From assembly GCA_039934635.1 (NCBI GenBank), contig JBDTLT010000099.1:1-18454 (forward strand): 18,454 bases of DNA, in the 5' to 3' direction. Below are positions 6,823-13,698 of this stretch, in pieces. The translations under genes and the position numbers were made by a program. The notes beneath the pieces are model-generated. The model was not told the origin of the DNA, made no database searches, and saw nothing but the letters and a program-made list of their open reading frames with translations. Source of the DNA: DATLFA01 sp039934635. GTDB lineage: Bacteria; Actinomycetota; Acidimicrobiia; Acidimicrobiales; WLNW01. Position 1 is the first letter of the stretch. The number at the start of each line of letters is the position of its first letter.

Positions 6823-7734
6823 ATGCACCCTGTTGTCATCGAAGTCGCGCTCAACGGAGGAACTCCGGTAGAGCGCAATCCCACGGTGCCGCGCACCATC
6901 GACGACATCATCGAACAGGGTGTCGCGTGCATGGACGCGGGAGCCAGCATCGTGCATACGCACCTGCCCGTGCACAACACCGAGGCCGCGCTCGCGGGTG
7001 AGCAGTACGACACGATCTTCCAGGCATGGCTCGACCACGATCCCAACGCGCTCGCCATGCCGACGATCGGTATCGGGACCGGCGTAGAGGAGAAGTTGGC
7101 ACACCTCGATTACCTGGCGGGTACCGGGGCGATCCGTATCGGCTTCATCGACCCGGGCACGATCCTGCTCGGCTACGTCGAGCCCGACGGCACGCCCAGC
7201 CCCAACAGCCCGGTCTACGTGAATACGTTCGCCGACATGAACTACGCGATCGACCAGTGCAATCGCCACGGACTCGCGTTGCATTTCGCGCTCTTCGAGC
7301 CGGGCTTCCTGCGCAACGTCCTGACCTATTGGCGCCTCGGTCGCCTCACGCCCGGGTCGTTCGTGAAGTTCTACTTCGGCGGCCCCTACGGAGTCATCGC
7401 CCGCGGCAAGGGGGTCACGTTCGGCTTGCCGCCGACGGTAAAGGCACTCGACGCCTACCTCGAGATGCTCGAGCTCGAGAACTGCGACCTGCCATGGTTC
7501 AGCGCGGTCGTCGGTGGTGACTTGATCGACACTCCCGTTGCCCGTGCGACGATCGAACGCGGCGGTCACATCCGCGTCGGTCTCGAAGATCACGCGAGCG
7601 ACAGCCGTCGACCGTCGAACCTCGAGCTCGTCAACGAGGTGGTGGCGCTGTGTCACGAAGTCGGCCGTCCGGTCGCGACACCGCAGCAGACCATCGACGT
7701 GTTGGGGATGCGTCCTCGGCAAAGCGCGGCATGA
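6823..7734 (+). CDS. Beta-keto acid cleavage enzyme (BKACE, DUF849; 3-keto-5-aminohexanoate cleavage-like)
   Basis: A 303-residue TIM-barrel protein of the BKACE family. These Zn enzymes condense a beta-keto acid with acetyl-CoA and release acetoacetate plus a new acyl-CoA. The N terminus 'IEVALNGG' carries the conserved Glu and Asn. 'IVHTHLP' supplies two metal-binding histidines (His45, His47). 'GGHIRVGLEDH' (247-257) gives Arg251, the third metal ligand Glu255, and Asp256, in the same spacing as Arg226/Glu230/Asp231 of the characterised enzyme Kce. 'FALFEPGF' lies in the mid-barrel. Length matches the family (about 275-310). The specific beta-keto acid cannot be deduced. The last four bases overlap the start of the crotonase gene (ATGA). 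Confidence 0.92.
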   Translation: MHPVVIEVALNGGTPVERNPTVPRTIDDIIEQGVACMDAGASIVHTHLPVHNTEAALAGEQYDTIFQAWLDHDPNALAMPTIGIGTGVEEKLAHLDYLAGTGAIRIGFIDPGTILLGYVEPDGTPSPNSPVYVNTFADMNYAIDQCNRHGLALHFALFEPGFLRNVLTYWRLGRLTPGSFVKFYFGGPYGVIARGKGVTFGLPPTVKALDAYLEMLELENCDLPWFSAVVGGDLIDTPVARATIERGGHIRVGLEDHASDSRRPSNLELVNEVVALCHEVGRPVATPQQTIDVLGMRPRQSAA

Positions 7735-8516
7735 CCGTGGACGAGATCCTCATCGACGACAGCGACGGGATTGTCACGATCACGCTCAACCGTCCCGAGA
7801 TGAAGAACGCCATCAGCGTCGAGATGTTCGAGGCACTGCGCGATCACTTCCGCGCGATCACCGCGCAACAACAAGCGCGGTGCGTCGTACTGACGGGCAC
7901 GCGCGACTTCGCCGCCGGCGCCGACCTGTCTCGCGCCGGTACGAGTGCCCGGCGTGTCCGTCCCAACACGCTGCTCTCGATGCGGGTCATCCACGACGCG
8001 GTGGTGGCGCTCCACGAGATCCCCGTCCCGGTGGTCGCCAAGGTGCGCGGTGTGGCCGTGGGCGCCGGGATGAGCCTGGCGCTGGCCTGTGACATGGTGC
8101 TGGCCAGCCACAACGCGCGGTTCGCGGCAATCTTTGCCCGGCGGGGCCTGTCCCTCGACTGCGGCGCGTCGTGGTTGTTGCCACGCTTGGTGGGCATCCA
8201 GAAGGCCAAGGAGATTGCCCTGCTCGCCGACATGTTCGGCGCCGACGAGGCGAAGGCAATGGGCCTCGTCAATCGGGTCGTGGCTGACGACGAACTCGAT
8301 GCCGCGGTCGCCGCGGTCGCCGCCCGACTCTCGCGCGGACCGACGCTCGCTCTGTCGATGACAAAGCGGCTGCTCAACAACGCGCTCACTTCGAGCCTGC
8401 CCGACGCGCTCGAGGCAGAGGCAATGGCGCAGGCAGTCAACAGCAGCACCGACGACACGAAAGAAGGAATGCTCGCGTTCCTCGAAAAGCGCGATGCATC
8501 ATTCAAAGGTCGTTGA
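7731..8516 (+). CDS. Enoyl-CoA hydratase/isomerase family protein
   Basis: The 261-residue crotonase has the full fold: 'VTITLNRPEMKNAIS' at the N terminus, the first oxyanion segment 'DFAAGADLS' (59-67), the second oxyanion glycine in 'GVAVGAGMSLALACD' (107-121), and the C-terminal 'EGMLAFLEKRDASFKGR'. The Glu positions of a typical hydratase are not kept: the segment that should hold the first catalytic Glu reads 'FAAIFARRG'. Asp143 sits in 'LSLDCGASWLLPRLVG', like the Asp-using isomerases of the PaaG type. It may therefore be an isomerase or an atypical hydratase. The ATG at 7731 overlaps the BKACE stop by four bases, indicating coupled translation. An open stretch upstream of this ATG lies inside the BKACE gene. 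Confidence 0.9.
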   Translation: MTVDEILIDDSDGIVTITLNRPEMKNAISVEMFEALRDHFRAITAQQQARCVVLTGTRDFAAGADLSRAGTSARRVRPNTLLSMRVIHDAVVALHEIPVPVVAKVRGVAVGAGMSLALACDMVLASHNARFAAIFARRGLSLDCGASWLLPRLVGIQKAKEIALLADMFGADEAKAMGLVNRVVADDELDAAVAAVAARLSRGPTLALSMTKRLLNNALTSSLPDALEAEAMAQAVNSSTDDTKEGMLAFLEKRDASFKGR

Positions 8517-8546
8517 ACTGCAACACGATCAGTCGTTGCATTCAAC
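8512..8546 (+). terminator. Strong imperfect hairpin at the end of the BKACE-crotonase operon
   Basis: GTTGAA (8512-8517), TGCA (8519-8522) and ACGA (8525-8528) pair in order with TCGT (8533-8536), TGCA (8537-8540) and TTCAAC (8541-8546). That is 14 base pairs with two small bulges (C8518, and A8523-C8524) closed by a TCAG loop. The crotonase stop codon is inside the left arm. No T-run follows, so it is not a canonical intrinsic terminator. It could end or stabilise the upstream transcript, or mark the boundary before the hydrolase gene 35 bases further on. Confidence 0.45.
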
Positions 8547-8581
8547 ACATCGACAAGTACGCGCCAACTAGGTTCGCGTGT

Positions 8582-9349
8582 ATGCGGGTGGTGGTCGATG
8601 ATGGCGACATACATCTGACCGCTGATGTTTCCGGTGAAGGTCCACTCATCGTTTGTCACCCGGGGTTCGGTCGATGGGGACGCGACTTCGAATCGGTTCG
8701 CAACGTGCTCCTCACTGCGGGCCGGCGCGTCGCGTTGTTCGATCCTCGCGGCGTCGGCGAAAGCACCGGGCCACTCGACGACCTGACGATGCACGATCTC
8801 GCGGCCGACCTGTTGCGCGTGGCGCGCCAGCTCGCCGCACCCCCGTTCGACTTCGTCGGTCATGCGTTCGGCAACCGGGTCGTGCGCTGTGCTGCCGCGG
8901 ATGCGCGGTCCGAGGTCGGCCGCATCGCGCTGATCGGCGCGGGCGGAGCAGTGCCCGGCACGCCTGAGGCCTACGCCGCCCTCCGGCGCGCCATGGACAT
9001 CGACCTGCCCCGTGACGTGCGCCTCGAGGCATTGCAGGCGTCGCTGTTCGCCCCCGGCAACGACGCCACGAGCTGGCTCGATGGGTGGCATGCCACCGCG
9101 ATCGCCACACAGGGTGCCGCGCTGCGGGCGACCCCCGAGGCGGACTGGGCCGATGCCGGCACTGCGCAAGTGCTGGTCGTCCAGGGCCTCGACGATGCCC
9201 TTGCGCCGCCGGTCAACGGCCGCGACCTCGTCGCCCGTCTGGGCTCGCGCGCGGTGCTGGTCGAGGTGGCCGATGCCGGTCATGCGATGCTGCCCGAGCA
9301 ACCGCTGGTCGTCGCCAACGCGCTGATCGATTTCTTCGGTTCGCACTGA
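8582..9349 (+). CDS. Alpha/beta hydrolase-fold protein lacking the nucleophile serine
   Basis: The 255-residue protein has a clear alpha/beta hydrolase layout: 'HPGFGRWGRDF' for the oxyanion region, 'VALFDPRGVGEST' after strand 4, a nucleophile elbow, a cap region, 'VVQGLDDALAPP' for the acid, and 'VADAGHAMLPEQP' for the catalytic His. The elbow reads VGHAFGNRV, so the G-x-S-x-G serine is Ala95 (codon GCG at 8864-8866), while Asp and His positions are kept. The protein is therefore unlikely to be a classical serine hydrolase; it may use water or cofactor-free chemistry, or be a binding protein. The ATG at 8582 was chosen because it begins just before strand 1; a TTG-started extension back to 8513 runs through the hairpin region. 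It is 65 bases downstream of the crotonase gene. Confidence 0.85.
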   Translation: MRVVVDDGDIHLTADVSGEGPLIVCHPGFGRWGRDFESVRNVLLTAGRRVALFDPRGVGESTGPLDDLTMHDLAADLLRVARQLAAPPFDFVGHAFGNRVVRCAAADARSEVGRIALIGAGGAVPGTPEAYAALRRAMDIDLPRDVRLEALQASLFAPGNDATSWLDGWHATAIATQGAALRATPEADWADAGTAQVLVVQGLDDALAPPVNGRDLVARLGSRAVLVEVADAGHAMLPEQPLVVANALIDFFGSH

Positions 9350-9411
9350 GGTCACCGCGCCGTGCGCGAGGGAGACCTGGGCGTGACGTGGCGTGGCGCG
9401 TGCCTTTCCCG

Positions 9412-9469
9412 TTCTCGCAGCACCTCATTTATTTTGACCTGCACGAACGCGCGAGTTGTGCTGCGAGAA
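9412..9469. terminator. 12-bp perfect inverted repeat between convergent genes
   Basis: TTCTCGCAGCAC (9412-9423) and GTGCTGCGAGAA (9458-9469) are exact reverse complements, separated by 34 bases that include an unusually AT-rich tract (CATTTATTTT). It lies between the convergent hydrolase and SDR stop codons, eight bases from the SDR end. Position suggests a bidirectional transcription terminator, although the loop is long and no T-run follows either arm. A protein-binding site is the alternative. Confidence 0.45.
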
Positions 9470-9476
9470 GGGTGGA

Positions 9477-10406
9477 TCAGATCGTTTTGGCGGGGCGACC
9501 CGGGCCTTCGTGAGGGCGGCCGTTCATGTCGGAGTTGAGGCGCGCGTTACCCATCAACTCGGCCATGATCGAACCCAGTTGGCTCGGGTCATCGGGCTGC
9601 TCGCGTTGCTCGCCGCGCACCCACCCTTCGGCAATGGCGAGCCGGTTGCCGCGCACGTCGAACACGCGGCCGGTGACGTTCTTGGCCTCGGGCGATGCGA
9701 GCCAGGTCGCGACGACCGCGATCCAGCGCGGCGAGAACGCCTCTTTGTCCTCGTCGGTCTCGGACACCGCCATCAACCCTTGTGTCAGCCGCGTCAGCGC
9801 GCCGGGCGCGATGCAGTTGACCGTGATTCCGTAGCGCACGAGCTCCATGGCCGAGATCACCGAGAACGCGGCGATGCCTGCTTTGGCGGCGCCGTAGTTC
9901 GTCTGACCGACGTTGCCGTAGATGCCCGAGGGCGAGGTGGTGTTGATGATGCGGGCGTCGAGTTGCTTGCCCGCCTTCGCCTGCTCGCGCCAGTAGACCG
10001 ACGCGTGGTGGGTCGGTGCGAACGTGCCTTTGAGATGCACCTTGATGACGGCGTCCCAGTCGGCTTCGGGCATGGAGAACACCATGCGATCGCGCAGGAT
10101 GCCGGCATTGTTGATCAAGATGTCGAGCGTGCCGAACGCGTCGACCGCCTGATCGATCATGCGCTTGGCGCCGGCGAAGTCGCTGACGTCGTCGCCATTG
10201 ACGATGGCGTCGCCTCCCAGACCGGCGATCTCGGCCGCGACCTGTTGCGCCGGGGTGAGATCGGCGCCCGTGCCGTCGGGTTCGCCGCCGAGGTCGTTGA
10301 CGACCACCTTGGCCCCGTGCGCAGCGAGCATGAGCGCGTGCTCACGACCGATGCCTCGTCCGGCGCCGGTCACGACCGCGACTCGACCTTCACACAGTTT
10401 TGCCAT
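9477..10406 (-). CDS. SDR-family oxidoreductase, (3R)-hydroxyacyl-CoA dehydrogenase type
   Basis: A 309-residue classical short-chain dehydrogenase/reductase. The cofactor motif TGAGRGIG is at 13-20, NNAG at 99-102, and the catalytic Ser158-Tyr171-Lys175 lie in 'NTTSPSGIYGNVGQTNYGAAK' (155-175, key residues Ser, Tyr, Lys). The 'VVVNDLGG' segment after strand 2 and the 'PAQQVAAEI' stretch match the dehydrogenase half of MFE-2/HSD17B4 and the actinobacterial Hsd4A-like enzymes, which oxidise (3R)-hydroxyacyl-CoA in lipid or steroid side-chain beta-oxidation. The length above 300 also fits that subgroup. AAGGGGA lies about seven bases before the ATG. It follows the AttH/CrtC-like gene on the same strand after 70 bases and is probably in the same operon. 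Confidence 0.9.
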   Translation of the reverse strand: MAKLCEGRVAVVTGAGRGIGREHALMLAAHGAKVVVNDLGGEPDGTGADLTPAQQVAAEIAGLGGDAIVNGDDVSDFAGAKRMIDQAVDAFGTLDILINNAGILRDRMVFSMPEADWDAVIKVHLKGTFAPTHHASVYWREQAKAGKQLDARIINTTSPSGIYGNVGQTNYGAAKAGIAAFSVISAMELVRYGITVNCIAPGALTRLTQGLMAVSETDEDKEAFSPRWIAVVATWLASPEAKNVTGRVFDVRGNRLAIAEGWVRGEQREQPDDPSQLGSIMAELMGNARLNSDMNGRPHEGPGRPAKTI

Positions 10407-10476
10407 TTGCCAGTCCCCTTCGGCGGTGAGCGACGGGAAGGCTAATGGTCCGAGCGGCCTCCGGCAGATTGGAGCG

Positions 10477-11514
10477 CTAGACGCTGGCCGCCAAATCGGG
10501 CCCGATCGGACGCCCGTCGACGATCTGGTCGAGATATTCGCTCATGCCGAGCGCGACGCGGTCGCCGCAGCGGTATTCGGTCATCGCCTCGGTGATGCGG
10601 GTGACCTTGACCACGCCTTCGAGCTCGCGCCGGTTGCGCAGCGGGATCAGCGAGTGGACGTTGCCGGTCAACTCGAAATGCTCGCGTTCGGTCGTGACTG
10701 TGGCCCGCAACGATCGGTGGTGATAGTCGGCGTCCCAGTCGCTCTCGACCGTCGCGTCGATGACGTCATGGAACACACCGTCGCGGAACACCACCCCGGA
10801 GACCTCGCGATGCGGCAGCCGGCGCCAGTTGATCGTGAACAAGAACGCGAGGTCGGAGCCGAACTGCACGTGCACCCACCGGTACGCGTCGAGTGATTGC
10901 CAGTAGCGCGGTCCCCATGTGTGGTCGCGGTCGCCGAAGCCGTCGAGATCGGTGCGTTTGCCGTCGATCTCGATCCAGCCGGCGCCGTGCATGAACTGGT
11001 CGAAGTGGGCGCGGCCGAAGCTTGCCTCGGCGGGTGCGTACTCGGTTCCGTCGGGGTTGAGCGGGCGCCCGCCGATGACCGGGCTCGACGCAGTGAACTC
11101 GATCTCGAAGCGGGCCCGCACATGAGGGTGATCTTTGAAGGCCCGTGATGGGTTCGCCATGACGGTGGGGTCGCGGAGCAACACGACATCACCGTCGAAT
11201 GTGGCGCGCTTGTGTACGAACGGCTCGAGGATCTCGAAGCGCAACCCACCGGCGGCCATCTCGCGGTTGTGTGTGATCGACGGCCGACCGGCCTGAAACG
11301 CCACCGACCCGTCGGGCAGGTAGATGCACACGGTGCGCTCGGCGTAGCCCTCGTTCGGCCGGTTGCCGAGACGGAACCACAGTCCGCACAACTTCGGCAC
11401 ATCGAACAGCGAGAAGTACATGCTCTCGTTGTAGTTGGACACCGGTTCGGGCTCGTGGGGATACGCATCGTGCGGGTCGACGAGATAGGTACCGCCACTC
11501 GGAGGCTTGGGCAT
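10477..11514 (-). CDS. Lipocalin-like AttH/CrtC-type protein (DUF7064/DUF7065-like)
   Basis: The 345-residue protein is beta-strand-rich with no signal peptide or membrane helix. A central 'DGFGDRDHTWGPRYW' (191-205) is the G-x-x-R-D-[HR]-[ST]-W-G motif found in the hydroxyneurosporene-synthase (CrtC)/AttH-like double-lipocalin superfamily, including the actinobacterial DUF7064/DUF7065 proteins. The N-terminal half contains 'NESMYFSLFD' and 'LCGLWFRLGNRPNEGYAE', also seen in such proteins. Known relatives act on or bind hydrophobic isoprenoids and steroids, so a role with a lipid ligand is a reasonable inference. It precedes the SDR gene in the same direction and its ATG is 33 bases from the divergent peptidase start. 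A longer open frame upstream (to 12195) lies antisense to the peptidase and is ignored. Confidence 0.78.
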   Translation of the reverse strand: MPKPPSGGTYLVDPHDAYPHEPEPVSNYNESMYFSLFDVPKLCGLWFRLGNRPNEGYAERTVCIYLPDGSVAFQAGRPSITHNREMAAGGLRFEILEPFVHKRATFDGDVVLLRDPTVMANPSRAFKDHPHVRARFEIEFTASSPVIGGRPLNPDGTEYAPAEASFGRAHFDQFMHGAGWIEIDGKRTDLDGFGDRDHTWGPRYWQSLDAYRWVHVQFGSDLAFLFTINWRRLPHREVSGVVFRDGVFHDVIDATVESDWDADYHHRSLRATVTTEREHFELTGNVHSLIPLRNRRELEGVVKVTRITEAMTEYRCGDRVALGMSEYLDQIVDGRPIGPDLAASV

Positions 11515-11547
11515 ACCAAAGTCTTCCACCGCATTAGCCTGCCCGCC

Positions 11548-13692
11548 GTGACCGATACCGCCGACAGTTTCCCCCGCCAGAACGCTCGCACGCGTCGGTT
11601 CACTCTGGGCGCGCCACGCGACATCAAGGTGGCGAGTGACGGCTCTCGCCTTGCGTTCTTGCGATCGACGTCGGGCACCGACGCGGTCAACCGGCTCTGG
11701 ATCTACGACGTGGCGTCTCGGGAAGAGCGTGAGGTCGTCGATCCGTCGCAGTTGCTCCCGGCGGCCACCACCGATGCGACACCCGCAGCCGAGCGCTCCC
11801 GTCGTGAACGCGCCCGCGAGGTGGGCGGCGGGATCGTCGCGTTCGACACCGACCGCGAATTGACTCGCGCCACCTTTGCGTTCGCCGGGCGTTTGTTCGT
11901 TGCCGATCTCGCGACGGGCGCCACAGATCAGTTGACCTCTGAGGCATCGGTCTTCGATCCCCGCTTCGATCCGACGGCAACCCGTGTCGCATACGTGTCG
12001 GGCACGACACTGCGCGTCACGGGCGATGACGGCGATCGATTGGTGGTCGGCGAGGACGAAACAAACGTGTCGTGGGGTTCGGCCGAGTTCGTCGCCGCGG
12101 AAGAAATGCACCGCACACGCGGCTACTGGTGGGCGCCCGATGGCGAGCGCCTGCTCGTAGAACGCGTCGACGTGTCGCCCATCGCAGTGTGGCACATCGC
12201 GTCACCCATCGAGCCATGGGTCGCGCCGACAGCGGTGCGCTATCCCGCGGCAGGCACGGCAAACGCCACTGTCGGCCTCGCGATCGTCGGGCTCGACGGC
12301 AGTCGCCTCGACGTCGACTGGTCGCAGGGCGAATTCGAGTATCTGTGCGACGTTTCGTGGCCCGCGCAGGGCGAGCCCGTGGTGGTCGCGCAGACACGCG
12401 ACCAACGCACGCTCGCGTTCCTCGCCGTCGACGCGACGACCGGTGCGACGCGTGAACTACGGCGTGTCGTCGACGGCGACTGGACCGACCTCGTGCCCGG
12501 AGTGCCGACCTGGTCCGGCACCCGGCTCATCACCGTCGAGGTCGACGACGACACCTATCGGTTGTGCGTCGATGGTGAGCGCGTTACGCCCGTCGGTGTG
12601 CAAGTACGCCGGGTGCTCTTTGCCGACGATCACCATGCGCTGATTGCTGCCAGTACCAACCCCACCGAGACGCAGGTGGCACGGGTCGATCTCGGCACGA
12701 ACGAAGTGCAATGGCTGTCAGACGGTGCGGGTGTGCACGGTGCCACGACCGGCGGCGGGGTGGTGGTCCTCGTGTCGCAATCGATGGATCATCACGGGTC
12801 GGCGGTCGAGGTGTTGGCCGACGACCGGCCACGTGGCGCGCTGCGGACGTTTGCCGAACGGCCGATCGTCGAGCCGCGCGTCGAGTTCGCCGTCGTGGGC
12901 GAGCGCCGGTTGCACACCGCGGTGGTGTTGCCGACGAACTTCGACGGCGACCAACGACTGCCGGTGTTGCTCGACCCCTACGGTGGCCCCGGCCATGCGC
13001 GTGTCGTGAAGTCGCGCGGTGCCTACCTCACCTCGCAGTGGTTCGCGGACCAAGGGTTCGCAGTGGTCGTCATCGACGGTAGGGGCACGCCTGGTCGCGC
13101 GCCGTCGTGGGAGCGCGCGATCCACAACGATTTGGCCGGTCCTGCGATCGATGACCAAGCCGACGCGCTGGCCGAGTTGGCCGAACTGCATCACTATCTC
13201 GATCTGTCGAAGGTAGGTATACGCGGTTGGTCGTTCGGCGGTTACATCGCCGCCCTCGCGGTACTGCGCCGGCCCGATCTGTTCCACGCCGCGGTCGCGG
13301 GTGCGCCCGTGACCGATTGGCGCCTCTACGACACGCACTACACCGAACGGTTCCTGGGCGACCCGGCGACCAACTCCGGCGCGTACGAACGCAGCGATGT
13401 GGTGCGCCTGGCACCACAGCTCGAACGCCCGCTCTTGATGATCCACGGGCTCGCCGACGACAACGTGGTGTTCGCTCATACCCTTGCGCTGTCCCAGGCG
13501 TTGCTCGAAGCGGGGCGTCCCCATCGAGTGCTGCCACTGTCCGGTGTCACGCACATGGCGTCACAGGAAACCGTCGCCGAAAACCTCCTCAACTTCGAGG
13601 TGGCGTTCCTCCGAGAAGCACTGCGCATCGAAGGTCCGCAGCCGGCATATCGGTGGCGGGCAATGTTGCCGCGGCGCGACAGTCCACTCTGA
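11548..13692 (+). CDS. Dipeptidyl peptidase IV-like S9 family peptidase
   Basis: The 714-residue protein has an N-terminal beta-propeller (about 1-460) and a C-terminal alpha/beta hydrolase domain. The catalytic triad is Ser562 in 'GWSFGGY', Asp637 in 'HGLADDNV' and His669 in 'GVTHMA'. In the propeller, 'AEEMHRTRGYWWAPDGERL' holds Glu185-Glu186, equivalent to the double Glu of DPP-IV that grips the free amino terminus, so a dipeptide-releasing exopeptidase is likely. No signal peptide or N-terminal membrane anchor is seen, which suggests a cytoplasmic protein. The GTG at 11548 starts the protein just before the first propeller strand; the frame is open back to 11212 but that part is antisense to the neighbouring gene. 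Its stop is six bases from the convergent valS stop. Confidence 0.92.
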   Translation: MTDTADSFPRQNARTRRFTLGAPRDIKVASDGSRLAFLRSTSGTDAVNRLWIYDVASREEREVVDPSQLLPAATTDATPAAERSRRERAREVGGGIVAFDTDRELTRATFAFAGRLFVADLATGATDQLTSEASVFDPRFDPTATRVAYVSGTTLRVTGDDGDRLVVGEDETNVSWGSAEFVAAEEMHRTRGYWWAPDGERLLVERVDVSPIAVWHIASPIEPWVAPTAVRYPAAGTANATVGLAIVGLDGSRLDVDWSQGEFEYLCDVSWPAQGEPVVVAQTRDQRTLAFLAVDATTGATRELRRVVDGDWTDLVPGVPTWSGTRLITVEVDDDTYRLCVDGERVTPVGVQVRRVLFADDHHALIAASTNPTETQVARVDLGTNEVQWLSDGAGVHGATTGGGVVVLVSQSMDHHGSAVEVLADDRPRGALRTFAERPIVEPRVEFAVVGERRLHTAVVLPTNFDGDQRLPVLLDPYGGPGHARVVKSRGAYLTSQWFADQGFAVVVIDGRGTPGRAPSWERAIHNDLAGPAIDDQADALAELAELHHYLDLSKVGIRGWSFGGYIAALAVLRRPDLFHAAVAGAPVTDWRLYDTHYTERFLGDPATNSGAYERSDVVRLAPQLERPLLMIHGLADDNVVFAHTLALSQALLEAGRPHRVLPLSGVTHMASQETVAENLLNFEVAFLREALRIEGPQPAYRWRAMLPRRDSPL

Positions 13693-13698
13693 CCGACA

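Noticed and set aside
7844..9355. 503-codon minus-strand open frame across the crotonase and hydrolase genes
   Set aside because: It is antisense to two well-supported genes and the hairpin between them; its composition is low-complexity and it has no recognisable domain.
9456..10445. 329-codon plus-strand open frame opposite the SDR gene
   Set aside because: The SDR on the other strand has all catalytic and cofactor motifs; this frame has none and is Arg/Val/Gly-rich in the manner of shadow frames.
11515..12195. N-terminal extension of the AttH/CrtC-like protein on the minus strand
   Set aside because: The open frame continues upstream of ATG 11514 but runs antisense through the peptidase start; the family N terminus begins at 11514.
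12718..13554. 278-codon minus-strand open frame within the S9 peptidase
   Set aside because: It is antisense to the peptidase catalytic domain and has no motif.
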